Assembly: GCA_949152475.1 (NCBI GenBank) | Contig: OX424558.1 | Coordinates: forward strand, 33,304,651 to 33,368,650 | DNA: 64,000 nucleotides | From: Terebella lapidaria | Lineage: Eukaryota > Annelida > Polychaeta > Terebellida > Terebellidae | Direction of reading: 5' to 3' | Shown here: in pieces, positions 53,351 through 64,000 of the stretch | Layout: the number at the start of each line of letters is the position of its first letter | Position numbering within the stretch: the stretch's first letter is position 1 | Program-made: the position numbers and the translations under genes | Notes under the pieces: generated by a model | Seen by the model: the letters and a program-made list of their open reading frames with translations, nothing else | Databases searched by the model: none | Told to the model about the DNA's origin: nothing

Positions 53351-54139
53351 AAATGAATGAAGATTTGCTATAGATGTTGAGACGATATCATGTAGATGAC
53401 TGAATGACGACACGTCAGCATATTTGTACATTTGAACAACATAGACACATGTCACTACTGCTTCATAATAGTGAATACAATTTGAAATATTACATGCTTT
53501 CCTCTATTTTCAAACCCCTGTTACAATTTGTAATAACGCAAAATTGATCATATATGTTCATTTTCAACAAAAACAATGCTTTTGAGAACTATTTCGGCCG
53601 CACAGTCAGTTGCCGCACAGTCAGTTATTGAAAGCTACATTACAATAATGTGTGGGTATAAATGTCAACAAAAATCGAATCAAACAACGCACAAACAATC
53701 TAAAAGCCTCGTCCATCACTGCATGGACAATCACTAAGTAGGTGGTGCTAATGGGATCATTTTGTTTTGTGGACTGAATTATAATATGTAACAAACGGGA
53801 AAAGTATGACACAACTGAAATGTTTGTGTACATCAAGCTCTGCTTAACTGATTTTTGTACCACCCATTATTGTCACGTTTTGTATATAAATAAAAATTGG
53901 GGCTGACTGGTTCAGATCAGTGGAATCATCCACCAGAGCGAACTGTGTCAAGCGCGCTGACTGTGCTATCCAGTAATTAATGTATTTCCGCCAGCAGAGG
54001 GCATGACATACAAATCCGGAGAATGTTCCGAGTCAGTTTACAATTAACACCGACCTCACTGCCGGGACGCACCTAAATTCAAATGCTGTCTATAAATACC
54101 TTTCACATGAAGATTGTATTCTGCATATTCAGCATGTAG

Positions 54140-54280
54140 AATGTTTACCATTACCGAACTTTGATAAAAGATTTGTCTGACAGTGTTGGATTTGATGACC
54201 TAATGCACATGGACCATGCTACCACAATGTGTCTGGATTTTGTCACAGTTCGTCAATATACTTCTCTAACAAGGACCTAG
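54140..54280 (+). pseudogene. Upstream frame-conserved segment, copy 3
   Basis: Same frame as copy 2 (NVYHYRTLIKDLSDSVGFDD, LMHMDHATTMCLDFVTVRQY), but the codon after the ATG at 54134 is TAG (Tyr in copy 2). Of the differences from copy 2 in the translated part, many are conservative. This implies selection before the stop arose, or use as an internal exon. Confidence 0.38.
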
Positions 54281-54402
54281 TGGCTTCACATCATGCATGC
54301 TTCAAATAATTTCTGAAGTCGTTTGTAGTGCAATATATTTTATATATCTGAGAATTAACAACTGCTTTGCCTGTAATTACACTTATATTAAAATATGTGT
54401 AG

Positions 54403-54600
54403 CGTATCATGCACATCAAAATTCCCATTGGATCCATTGAGAGTTATCTGCATAGCGAGTGCAAAAAGCACCTGTGTTGTTTAGAAGTGACGTCAGACGG
54501 TCAGCTGGCACCAGACATAGACATACTCCTGGGGATTGACACTCGAGTTACAGAGGAACAGACGTTAAGGATGTTAATGAATGTTTGTTTACAGAGGTAG
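54403..54600 (+). CDS. Terminal exon, copy 3 (frame shifted at 5' end, otherwise open)
   Basis: After GTGTAG| one frame is open to the stop: RIMHIKIPIGSIESYLHSEC then KKHLCCLEVTSDGQLAPDID, ILLGIDTRVTEEQTLRMLMN, VCLQR. Relative to copy 2 a one-base difference in an A-run changes the frame of the first ~10 codons (YHS.. becomes RIM..). AATAAA follows at 54602. An ATG at 54409 could also start a 63-residue protein. Confidence 0.45.
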   Translation, partial: RIMHIKIPIGSIESYLHSECKKHLCCLEVTSDGQLAPDIDILLGIDTRVTEEQTLRMLMNVCLQR

Positions 54601-55487
54601 AAATAAATTAAGATTAGCCATAGATGAAGAGGAAGATATCACGTAGTTGAATGAACGACGACACAGCCGTGCTCCTTGTACAGTCGCCAAACAAACACAC
54701 TCATGCATTTGTAGAACAAATGCAGTTTAACTTCAGTAATTATATTTAATGTATTTAACCTTTTTTTCTGAGAGTGGCTTCCCTAACATAATGACGACTT
54801 GTGTTTAAAATTTGAACATTGTATGACATAGCTCGTTTGGACATGTGGGTTGTTGCTAGAATGAATTTTGATATCGAACTAGGGTTTTGAGCCCATTAAA
54901 CAAACACAAAATTTTTCTTGATATTCCTGATCTATCGAAGCATTACAAACCAAAACTGAAACAGTCACACCTGATATCTGAGCCACAGTGGTTTGAGCGC
55001 TTTATCAAACAACTTTTTCTATCGAACGAGGAGCTGTTGCATCCAGTCAAGCCACTACACAAGCCCCAACATGATAATTAGCGAGTCCCTTTCAATGCCA
55101 CCATAGTACGTCACAGCTATCGCTGATGATACCATTCAGCCACTGCCATCATAAAGACGATTCACATAACCATATTTTTTCTTTGACAATGGTGTTAGGA
55201 AATGAGATCCCCAAACGTTGTCCAAACAGATCAATGTAGTTTTGTTTGGGCTCACCAAAAGTGTTTCCCATAAATTTAATTCATTAATTTATAGTTTAAT
55301 TGTTTAGTAGTAAGCTGTGGAAATGTATATTACATGACTCCAGTATTCCAGTATAGCGTGCTTTCTCATCGCAGTGTATTTAGGACATGGTAAAGCACAT
55401 TACAGTCTCTGTGTACTACTTCAACCATTGCTTCCCGGATTGACACTCCAGATCAATGATTTGATATGATGGATTTGTCTCACATAG

Positions 55488-55562
55488 TATGATAGCCTAA
55501 TGCACGTGGTTCACGCTACTACATTGTTTCTCGATTTTGTCAAAGTTAATCAGTATGTGTGA
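55488..55562 (+). pseudogene. Upstream frame-conserved segment, copy 4
   Basis: Twenty-four sense codons, YDSLMHVVHATTLFLDFVKV then NQYV, between in-frame TAG and TGA. They keep the D-x-L-M..HATT..L-x-FV pattern. Stops on both sides indicate decay. Confidence 0.35.
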
Positions 55563-55697
55563 CGAGGGCCTGCTTGGCGAATACATGCTTTAAAATAGTT
55601 TCTGAAGCCTTCTGAAGTGCAAGATATTTCACAGTGATACCATTTTAATGCCGACTTATAAACAGCTGATTATATGTAGATACACTAGTATGTATAG

Positions 55698-55882
55698 CAT
55701 ATCATTCACATCGAAATTCTCAACACATCGGACTCATAGAGGAGCATCGCGAGTACTCGATGCACCTGTGCTGTTCAGGAGATGAGACGTCAGACGGTCA
55801 GCTGACACCAGACATAGACATACTTCGGGGCTCGACACAGGAACAGACGGCGAGGATGTTAGCGGGAAAACCAGTTAATTAA
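55698..55882 (+). pseudogene. Terminal exon, copy 4 (shortened)
   Basis: After TGTATAG|CA the frame reads YHSHRNSQHIGLIEEHREYS, MHLCCSGDETSDGQLTPDID, ILRGSTQEQTARMLAG, then runs into unrelated sequence and stops. A deletion removes the LGIDTRV portion, and the usual LMxVCLQR ending is lost at the insertion. Confidence 0.45.
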
Positions 55883-56002
55883 ATGGAAATACAAATGTAC
55901 TCAATGCATTTTGTAAGTCTATAATGTATGACAGTAAATATATAAAGTATACAATGCAGGTCCCTAGCGATCTTAACCATTCCGATACGATATTGGGAGA
56001 TT

Positions 56003-56278
56003 TTAGATAATATGCTTCATGACGTCCCCGGCAGCTGGCCTGGAGCACTGGAATTTGCTTTCGTGATACAGCATTGAAATATACATGTAGTACTGTTCTG
56101 AAATGTCGGATTCGGTTAGATTTACACAATCTAGTACATACAGAATTGCATCCTTGAATGAAAATGGTATATGCAACACTGCTGGACTGTGCGAAATCAT
56201 ATTTATAAAATCTGATGATAACCATTTTGTCAACAAAATCGAATCATCAGCGTTTAAACAAGACTCAAAGCATGGCAA
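56003..56278 (-). CDS. Unassigned minus-strand frame in the copy-4 insertion
   Basis: The minus-strand frame has no ATG (it opens after TAA near 56300 as FRKSYLPCFESCLNADDSIL) and reads LTKWLSSDFINMISHSPAVL, HIPFSFKDAILYVLDCVNLT, ESDISEQYYMYISMLYHESK, FQCSRPAAGDVMKHII, stop. Composition is strongly protein-like. Most of it lies in sequence absent from the other units, so it may be a captured exon or an element fragment. No acceptor with a clear pyrimidine tract was found, and no domain is recognised. Confidence 0.3.
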   Translation of the reverse strand: MPCFESCLNADDSILLTKWLSSDFINMISHSPAVLHIPFSFKDAILYVLDCVNLTESDISEQYYMYISMLYHESKFQCSRPAAGDVMKHII

Positions 56279-57194
56279 ATAACTTTTACGGAATTATGCT
56301 AATGGAATCATTTCGTTAGGTGGGTGATGTATAGTGTGTATGTATAGTAACAAACTGACAAAAACGTGACATTACTGAAAGGTTTGTATTTGTCCTGCTC
56401 CGTTTGACGAACTCATGACGTATTCGTGTTCGAAGGTAATTTATTCAACCTTTGGTGAGTATATCTATAATAGTATACCTTATTGTCTGTAAGTAGCACT
56501 TGAGTATGAAAAAGACTCCACATATGGTATATCCCTAGTTGCAAAATTTGTTGTCACCAAAAGACAATACGGTCTATTCAATTAGTCTTCTCGAAACATA
56601 TAAGCGTATCACAATTATGTAGGAACTGAAACAGTCTCACGCATTCAATTTCTGATACATTGTGGCCTGGTTTGTACGAGTCTACAAATAGGAAACCATT
56701 ATGTCACTGCCACAATAATGAGTAATTACTGTATTCAATTCATCCTTTTAGCTTTAATCATGGTGTGAAACCGCGTTAGCTAAGTACTGGTGTGTGTCAC
56801 GACTTCCACTCGAACTAAATTACTAGATTCACTGTTAGCTCGATGGTCTCCAGGTCAGTTTTTATGTGTTCAACTGCTTCCATTTGTGAGTGTTATATTC
56901 CTCCACTGCTTACACACAGACAAGCACAATGATAATAAATGGATCGAGTTATTGATTATGATACAGTGAATGTCGTGATAACAAGCTTGTCAAAAGATCA
57001 GTCAATTTATTCCCTTCTGTGGATGGTGTTAGGAACTGATATCCACCAAACGCGAGATTTGCCTAGGCTCACCGGAGCAATAATGTTGCTCGTAAATTTA
57101 GATGTAGTTTAATTGTTCAGTCCCAAGCTGTGACAATACATTTATCAGATTATCATGCAGTGTAAAGGTACATTGGGGGAGAATTATAAGGAAC

Positions 57195-58610
57195 ATTTTA
57201 ATGTCAGTGTCAGTAAACAATACCTTCTTTGAGAAATAGGAAAGAATATCATTTTTACATACATATTGAGAATTAGATTCATGGGCAAAAACTTCATGTA
57301 TAGAAACTAACTACATCTACCTTTCGGTGAATAACAAATACGGTAAAAGGTGTTATAAGTAAGCATGTCGTCATGATGTGGTTACCACTTTCTAAGTCGT
57401 TAATATGGTCGCCCATATTTTGTTTTTAGAAAACTGGTACAATTGAATGCGTATGAATTTTAATCCATATATGGGCGCCAAATTCCATTCAATTTGTCGC
57501 AACTAAAATGATGTTTTCTTGGAAATGTTCCTTGTTCAAATTATAATATAAACTAATTGTAAAGATTTCAGGCTCTGTAATAACATATATGGCATGGTTT
57601 TCATATAATACATACAGCCTCTGTGACACAGGCGACTATCCAATTGTAATACGAGTCCATTACCTCAAATAACCATTTTTTGGACTGTATTTGCTTGTAT
57701 TAATTCAGTACTATTGCTTCAAAATGATTGTCTTTACCGCTAATGATAAACCCGGACAATATATGCATGGTAGTGCGTTGTAATGTGTGCTTGTATTTAG
57801 ATGCATATGTTCGTTCCACGATTAAATGATCCTGGTGCGAAATTGATAATTCTGAATCTACAGGTGTTATTGCAGATCAGATATGCTAGTGTTTGTTGCT
57901 TTTCGGGTTAATTGCATTTAGTGTAGAGCACGTGCCATGCCCTACCTGTCGGACAATCTCCAGCCGACCACCTCGTTTCTGACTGCGATAAACAAGTTGA
58001 TGTCTATAATGTGAATTAAATTCTCGCGGTGTTAAAACTTGAACCGGATATAAATGACATCACGTATGAATATTCATTAGTATGCTGTCAGTAATTGCTT
58101 GTGATAAGTGCAAACGGGTGCATTAATCGCATTCCGTGGCGTAAAACAGGTACATCCATGAGGATGGATATTGTAATGCTTCGCTTCCCATGAAAACCAA
58201 CATGCTAATTGGATTCTTTCATTGTTTGTGATTCGCCCACATTGAACTCAAATGTCATGAATTGTTGTCCACGAATGCCTATATAACACCCGTTTTATCT
58301 CTAACTGTCTGTCACTTACGTCAATATCTTTTTGATGATAACATTCAAGACCTCTTTGAAATAAGCCATTATCCTTGAGCTTCTGAAATACCATACACTA
58401 ACTCCCACTGGTAGTACGGACACTTAGCGAAAGTACCAGACTGTGGTTGCATTGTAGTGTTGTTAGGGTTGAATGTTTCATATTGTAGGTGACAAATCAA
58501 GCGTGACAATATGTTTTATCTGATTTTGTGTACAATCATTTACTTTGATTCCACTAGCAGATCAATCTAGCATTTAGACGTGGAATCAATACCCAGTATT
58601 AAGTATTCCG
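57195..58610. other. No recognised gene
   Basis: AT-rich, with no supported frame over 60 codons. A short GC-richer patch (57930-58000) has a 26-codon frame only. Confidence 0.45.
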
Positions 58611-58619
58611 AGCAAACAA

Positions 58620-58975
58620 AACAGGGTCCGTTATCCAATCTCATAGTCCGGGGACAGAAAGTCATATCAGGCATACGAAGTGAGAGAAAACAAAAATGAC
58701 AGGGAAACTCATGAACCCCCAAAAATGGCCATTAGGAGGTGAAATCAGGTGTTCCGGAAAGAGTGAGCATTTCCTGCCCCACTGGTGGCACCCGTCACGA
58801 ATTCCCCAAAATTAACATGAAAAAAGATCTAGTAGCATGGCAGACATGGATTTGCTGTATTTATCAACCAGATCATGATGACGTCCATAGAATTTCTTAA
58901 ACGCAGCTATAAGTTTTGGTAAAACATATCCTTGTCGCAGCAGTTTAGAGACTATATATTCAACAGTCAATATTC
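58620..58975 (-). mobile_element. Second 3' fragment of the RT-bearing retroelement
   Basis: Inverted copy of 37905-38260. The minus strand reads VSKLLRQGYVLPKLIAAFKK, then FYGRHHDLVDKYSKSMSAML, then a shared 3' UTR ending GGATAACGGACCCTGTTTTG at 58620. It starts later than the other copy (only ~45 RT codons remain) but keeps the frame that is shifted at 37.98 kb. The two 3' ends coincide, as expected of target-primed 5'-truncated insertions. Confidence 0.7.
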
Positions 58976-58979
58976 TCCT

Positions 58980-60935
58980 TATTAGGTTACCGGGCCTTTG
59001 GTCCGATAGCCTATTGCCGTGGCGATGCGTCCGTCATTCGTCTGTTCACATTTTTATCTTTAAAGTTTACGGTCGAATCTTTCTGAAATTTTGTGTAAAA
59101 ATACCTGAAAATATTTCCAGGGAAGGCTTTATTTAGTTTTCCGATTTTTGCATTCTTTTTTCAAAAAGGCGGCCATTTTCTACGAAAAATGCCTGATTTT
59201 GGCGGCCATTTTCTCAAAATCGGCTCAGTAACTTCTTCTTTTTAGGTTACCGGACCTTTGGTCCGATAACCTATTGCCGTGGCGTTGCGTCCGTCGTCCG
59301 TCGTCCGTAGTCCGTCGTCCGTCCGTCCGTCCACATTTTTATCATTAAAGTTTACAGTCGAATATTTCTGAAATTTTGCACAAAAATACCTAAAAATATT
59401 TCCAGGAAAGATTTTTTTAGTTTTTTGATTTTCGCATTTTTTTCGAAATGGCGGCTGTTTTCGTCGAAAAATGGCCAATTTTGGACTTTGACGGTTGTTT
59501 TCTCAAAATCTGTTCAGTAACTTTTTTTCTTATTGATGCATGACACTCCTCCTATGTACCTCTGTGACAAGTATAAATTTCGTTGCCCTTGAATCGCTCG
59601 AAGTGGTCCATTTTGGGCCCAAACTCGGCCCAAATGGGACTTTCCCATGTTAAATTCTCCTATGCTTTATAATGGGACACATTAAGCCTAATATCTCACT
59701 TAAAATTGAAATTAGAGACTAAGAATCAATTGTGGACATATAGGAAATGATATATGCTGAATATTCTTGTGACCTTGAATTTGACCTCTGACCTCGGTTT
59801 CAAGGTCAGAGCTGCCGTTTTCGTCTAAAAATGGCCAATTTTGGATTTTGACGGTCGTTTTCTCAAAACCTGTTCAGTAACTTTTTTTCTTATTGATGCA
59901 TAACACTCCTCGTATGTACCCCTGTGACATGCATAAATTTCGTTGCGCTTGAATCGCTCGAAGTTGGCCATTTTGGGCCCAAACTCGGCCCAAATGGGAC
60001 TTTCCCATGTTAAACACTCAGCCTAATATCTCACTTAATATTGAGATTAGAGACTAGGAGTCAATTGTGGACATATAGGAAATGATATATGCTGGATATT
60101 CTCGTGACCTTGAATTTGACCTCTGACCTCGGTTTCAAGGTCAGAGCGGCCATTTTCGTGAAAAATTGGCCAATTTTGGACTTTGACGGTCCTTTTCTCA
60201 AAATCTGTTCAGTAACTTTTGTTTCTTATCGATGCATGACACTCCTCATATGTACCCCTCTGACATGTATAAATTTCGTTGTTTTTTAATCAATTGAAGA
60301 GGGCCATTTTGGGCCCAAACACGGCCCAAATGGGACTTTGCCATGTTAAATTCTCCTATGCTTTATAATGGGACACATTAAGCCTAACATATCACTTAAT
60401 ATTGAGGTTAGAGACTAGGAATCAATTGTGGACATATAGGAAATGATATATGCCGAATATTCTTGTGACCTTGAAGTTGACCTCTGACCTCGGTTTCAAG
60501 GTGAGAGCACAAAATGGCTAACATATCATTCATTATCGACTTTACAGCTTTAGGAATCAATTGTGGACATATCGGAAATGATATATGCTGAATATTCTGA
60601 TAACCTTGAATTTGACCTTTGACCTCATTTTCAAGGTCACAGGACAAAATGGCTAATATCTCACTTATTATCGATTTTACAGGTTAGGGATTAATTGTGG
60701 ACATATAGGAAATGATATATGCTGAATATTCTCGTGACCTCGAATTTGACCTCTGACCTCAGTTTCAAGGTCAGAGCACAAAATGGCTAATATCTCACTT
60801 ATTATCGACTTTACAGCTTAGGAATCAATTGTGGACATATAGGAAATGATATATGCCGAATATTCTGATAACCTTGAATTTGACCTTTGACCTCATTTTC
60901 AAGGACACAGGACAATGGCTAATATCTCACTTTTT
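58980..60935 (+). mobile_element. HINE/pearl-like minisatellite element block B1
   Basis: Two left ends (TTAGGTTACCGG..CCTTTGGTCCGAT, at 58983 and 59243) are followed by CGTCCGTC runs, ATGGCGGC..TTTTC sections, and three successive ~300-bp repeats that each pair one TTTTCTCAAAA..TGTTCAGTAACTTTT section with one minisatellite unit (59520, 59880, 60200). Then come several plain 134-bp units (60390-60920). Confidence 0.65.
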
Positions 60936-60939
60936 TTTT

Positions 60940-62475
60940 AGGTTACCAGACCTTTGGTCCGATAACCTATTAGCATGGCGTTGCGTCCGTCGTCCGTCCG
61001 TCCGTCCGTCCGTCCGTCCGGCGTTAACATTTTTATCTTTAAAGTTAACGATCGAATCTTTCTGAAATTTTGCACAAAAATGCCTGAAAATATTTTGAGA
61101 AGGAAGTATTTTTTTTTTTTTTGATTTTCGCATTTTTTTCAAAATGGCGGCCGTTTTTGTCGAAAAACGCTAAATTTTGGACTTTGACGGCCATTTTCTC
61201 AAAAACTGTCTGATCAGTTTTGAGTTTTTGGTTTCAAAAGATTCACCTCATATACCTCTGTGATATGTAAAAGTTTGGTTGCCCTAAATCTGCCGGTTTC
61301 CGTGTGGCGGCCATTTTGAATTTTTGGCGGGTCGGCGAAAAAATTTTTTTTCGCCCCAAATCGCATTACTATCCATTTTGGGCCATTTCTAGGGCAAAAA
61401 AAAATTTTCACCCTTTGAAAAAAATTTTGGACTTAGAAAATTTTCGGTACTTTTTCCCTTCATAATGGGAGCTGTCCGGACTGTACTCATAGAACGCTTG
61501 AAGATAGAGCTTAGAAATTGGCACTTTCAAATGGGAAGTCATATATGGCGACTTGTGTGGTGACCTTGAATTTGACCTTGGATGACCTTGAAAGGTCAAA
61601 ACAGCCATTTTGGGGTCGAAAAACGCTCAAATTTGCACCTGGTCTGTATTTTCTCAAAAACTGTCTGATCAGTTTTGAGATTTTTGCTTAAAAAGATTCC
61701 TCTTATATACCTCTGTGACGTGTATAAGTTTTGTTGCCCTTGAATCGCCGATCTCAGTGTGGCGGCCATTTTGAATTTTTGACGAGTCGGCGAAAAAATT
61801 TTTTTTCGCCCCAAATAACATTACTATCCATTTTGGGCCATTTCTAGGCAAAAAAAATTTTTCACCCTTTGAAAAAAATTTTGGACTTGGAAAATTTTCG
61901 GCACTTTTTTCCTTCATAATGGGAGCTGTCAGGACTGTACTCATAGAACGCTTGAAGATAGAGCTTAGAAATTGGCACTTTCAAATGGGAAGTCATATAT
62001 GGCGACTTGTGTGGTGACCTTGAATTTGACCTTCGATGACCTTGAAAGGTCAAAACAGCCATTTTGGGGTCAAAAATAGCCCAGATTTGCCTTTGTAGAT
62101 GAAATGCTTGCAGATAGAGCTCATGTTTGCATTATGAACATATAGGAAGACATATATGGCACAACTAATGATGACCTTGAACTTGACGTCAGATGACCTT
62201 GAGTGCCAAATGTCTGACTTGGAATGTGTAAATTGACCTGAGCGGCCTAAACGATTCCACCCAACATATAGAATATCAAATGCCGCACACATACATGTAA
62301 TGGTTACATCGAAGTTCATACGGATGACCTTGATTGGTAAATCCCAAGGTCATATGTTTACACTGCGAACCTTGATTGGTAAATCTCAAGGTCTGTTACC
62401 TGCCAATGCTGCCATGGCCAAACCAAAATTGTCCGGTAACCTATCTTAGCCTTTGGGCTAATTTTTTTGATACAT
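60940..62475 (+). mobile_element. HINE/pearl-like element B2, nested
   Basis: A complete left end (TTAGGTTACCAGACCTTTGG at 60940) interrupts a minisatellite unit, showing nesting. The interior has a 455-bp tandem duplication (61197-61651 and 61652-62095), each with GGCGAAAAAATTTTTTTTCG. The right end TCCGGTAACCTATCTTAGCC plus a TTTGGGCTAATTTTTTT stretch lies at 62432-62468. Confidence 0.65.
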
Positions 62476-63765
62476 AACACTTCTCATATGTACTTCTGTG
62501 ATGTGTATAAGTGTCGTTGCGCTTAAATCGCTCGAAATGGGTATTTTGGCCCAAACTTGGCCCAAATAGGATATCCCATGTTAACTTCTATGCTTTATAA
62601 TGGGATACGTTGCTAATGTCTCACTTAATATTGGGATTAGAGACTAGGAATCATTGTGGATATAGGATAGGATATATAAGAAATGATTTATGCTGAATAT
62701 TGTTGTGACGTTGAATTTGACCTCTGACCTCATTTTCCAGGTCAGAGCACAAAACGGCTAAAATCTCGCTTAGGCTGTGTTTTTTTTTATTTGTCTCCCG
62801 TCAGCAAGCGGGTGAAAATAGCAATTATTTTGAGAAAAAAAACACAAATTTTTTGGCCGTTTTTTCTGCCCGAAATCAGTGGGGGTTTTTTATCCCCCAA
62901 AACACTGAACATCGATAACGATTGTGACTGGTTTCCATTTTGCTGTTTTCCCCTCTTGTTATGTATCGATAAAGTACTTAATAGCTTAGCAAATGATCAA
63001 ATACCATTTATTTTACATTTTTGGCATGAGTTACTTTGTGAATTGAGATTTTGTTGTGATAATAGACGTCTGTGTTTTTTTTTCTGTGTTTGTTTTATTG
63101 CCTGGCTGGCTGGTACTTCGCGAAAAAAAGTTGACGGGAAACAAAGAAAAAAACCCCACAACAACATGACTTTATGATCGACTTTACTGCTTACAAATCA
63201 ATTGAAGACATATAAGGAGTGATATATGCTTAATATTGTCATGACCTTGAACTTGACCTTTGACCTCAGTTTCAAGGTCAGAGCATAAAATGGCTAATAT
63301 CTCGCTTATTGTCAACCTTACAGCTTAGAAATCAATTGTGAACATATAGTAAACGATATATGCTGAATATTGTCATGACCTTTAATTTGACCTTTGACCT
63401 CATTTTCAAGGTCAAAGCTCGAAATGGCTAATATCGCACTTATTATCGACCTTACTGCTTTGTAATCAATTGAGCACATATAGGAAATGATATATGTTTA
63501 ATATGACCTTGAAGTTGATCTTTGACCTCATTTTCAAGGCCAGAGTACAAAATGGCTGATATATCACTTATTATCAACTTTGTAGCTTGGGAATCAATAG
63601 TGAACATATGGGAAACGATATATGCTGAATGTTGTCATGACCTCGAATTTGACCTGCGACTTCATTTTCAAGGTCAGAGCACAAAATGGCTAATATCTCG
63701 CTTGGTATGTGAATGGTATGGATTTCTGCGGGTACCCTGTATATTTTGACCAAACTATAGTTTCG
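62476..63765 (+). mobile_element. HINE/pearl-like element B3, minisatellite with insertion
   Basis: Resumes in the internal region (TGATACATAACACTTCTCAT) and minisatellite units, is interrupted by about 400 bp of unrelated sequence (62780-63175, homopolymer-rich), and continues with about four more units until 63700. No right end is seen before the simple repeat. Confidence 0.6.
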
Positions 63766-63769
63766 AAAA

Positions 63770-63935
63770 ATGTGTGTGGGGATGCGGGGGTGTGTGTGGG
63801 GTGTGTGAGTTGTAAAGGGGCTTGGTTGTGCGTGTGTGGCTCGGGATGGGTACAATAGATGTTTGTGTGTGAGTTGTATGGGGGTAGGTGTGTGTAGGTG
63901 GGTAACGGGGGGGGGGGTGTAGGTGTGTGTGAATA
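63770..63935. repeat. G/T-rich simple sequence
   Basis: Irregular GTGTGTGGG, GTGTGAGTTG and a G-run (63907-63917). Open frames across it are low-complexity artefacts (His/Thr/Pro-rich). Confidence 0.85.
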
Positions 63936-64000
63936 CCAGCGAAACTATCAAAGAGTAAATTTTTTATATAGTATATAGTGGATAATATTGTAAAGTATGT

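Larger units (their letters stand above)
52650..53900 (+). repeat. Tandem gene-like unit, copy 2 (best preserved)
   Basis: Contains GTCAAGCGCGTTGACTGTGC, GTAGAGGGCATGAAATACAA, TATAAATA, the 48-codon frame, the terminal exon and the TCAACAAAAATCGAATC tail, in the order shared with copies 1 and 3. About 1.25 kb lies between equivalent points of copies 2 and 3. Confidence 0.8.
53920..55440 (+). repeat. Tandem gene-like unit, copy 3
   Basis: Nearly identical to copy 2 from GAATCATCCACCAGAGCGAA onward; TATAAATA at 54091. After the terminal exon it carries an extra tail (54810-55440), including ACTGAAACAGTCACACCTGA and GGTGTTAGGAAATGAGATCC words. These recur behind copy 4 at about 56620 and 57025. 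Confidence 0.75.
55440..57190 (+). repeat. Tandem gene-like unit, copy 4 (interrupted)
   Basis: Carries the upstream segment (55488-55562) and the terminal exon (55698-55882), then about 350 bp without a counterpart in the other copies (55870-56225). It then resumes at TTTTGTCAACAAAATCGAATC (56225), GCTAATGGAATCATTTCGTT and the copy-3-like tail to about 57190. Confidence 0.65.

Noticed and set aside
51445..57190. CRISPR-like or simple satellite explanation for the 51-57 kb repeats
   Set aside because: Units are over 1 kb, strongly diverged and carry frame-conserved segments with poly(A) signals; spacing is irregular.
63574..63951. 125-codon His/Thr/Pro-rich minus-strand frame
   Set aside because: It runs through G/T-rich simple sequence into a minisatellite unit; low-complexity artefact.

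Overview
The window looks like AT-rich nuclear DNA of a marine invertebrate, most likely a mollusc. This is inference. It rests on spliced coding exons with GT-AG borders, a non-LTR retrotransposon, abundant TACATGTA-type words, and minisatellite-carrying elements that resemble the Helentron-derived (HINE/pearl/CvE-like) elements known from bivalves. Nothing looks bacterial or viral: no operons, rRNA or CRISPR were seen. Most of the sequence is repeats of several ages, and genuine host coding sequence is sparse.

Layout. 1-3.1 kb: a 119-bp palindrome, relics of a KIAA1958/ZMYM-like coding region and a PIF/Harbinger-type Myb/SANT exon beside a possible transposon end. 3.1-9.05 kb: an old repeat unit (called U here) split by a 4.8-kb LINE on the minus strand, with an intact ORF1 and a frame-broken ORF2. 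9-15.3 kb: small MITE-like elements and further diverged U sequence. 15.30-16.60 kb: an inverted-repeat element whose arms are built from a repeated CCCACAAATGTG word, bounded by a 7-bp target duplication. 18.1-23.1 kb, minus strand: the best host gene candidate. Three exons with matching phases give a 457-residue protein with a signal peptide, a Cys-free Ser/Thr-rich ectodomain, one membrane span and a charged tail. Its second intron is filled by 134-bp minisatellite elements.

23.6-47.3 kb: several copies of the ~3-kb U unit, mixed with a decayed Gypsy protease fragment, a decayed C2H2 zinc-finger coding region, a recent 2.25-kb tandem duplication (29.1-33.6 kb), an old minisatellite, a reverse transcriptase 3' fragment and a duplicated palindromic element (39.4-40.2 kb). 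48.8 kb: an isolated internal-exon candidate with a GTAAGT donor. 51.4-57.2 kb: an array of four diverged units. Each keeps the remains of a terminal exon (two with AATAAA just after the stop) and an upstream segment whose reading frame is conserved. This array is the best candidate for an undescribed gene family here. 58.6-64 kb: a second, inverted copy of the reverse transcriptase fragment, then nested minisatellite elements ending in G/T-rich simple sequence.

Repeat boundaries are read by eye and are approximate to tens of bases. Exon borders come from splice consensus and phase only, with no transcript evidence.
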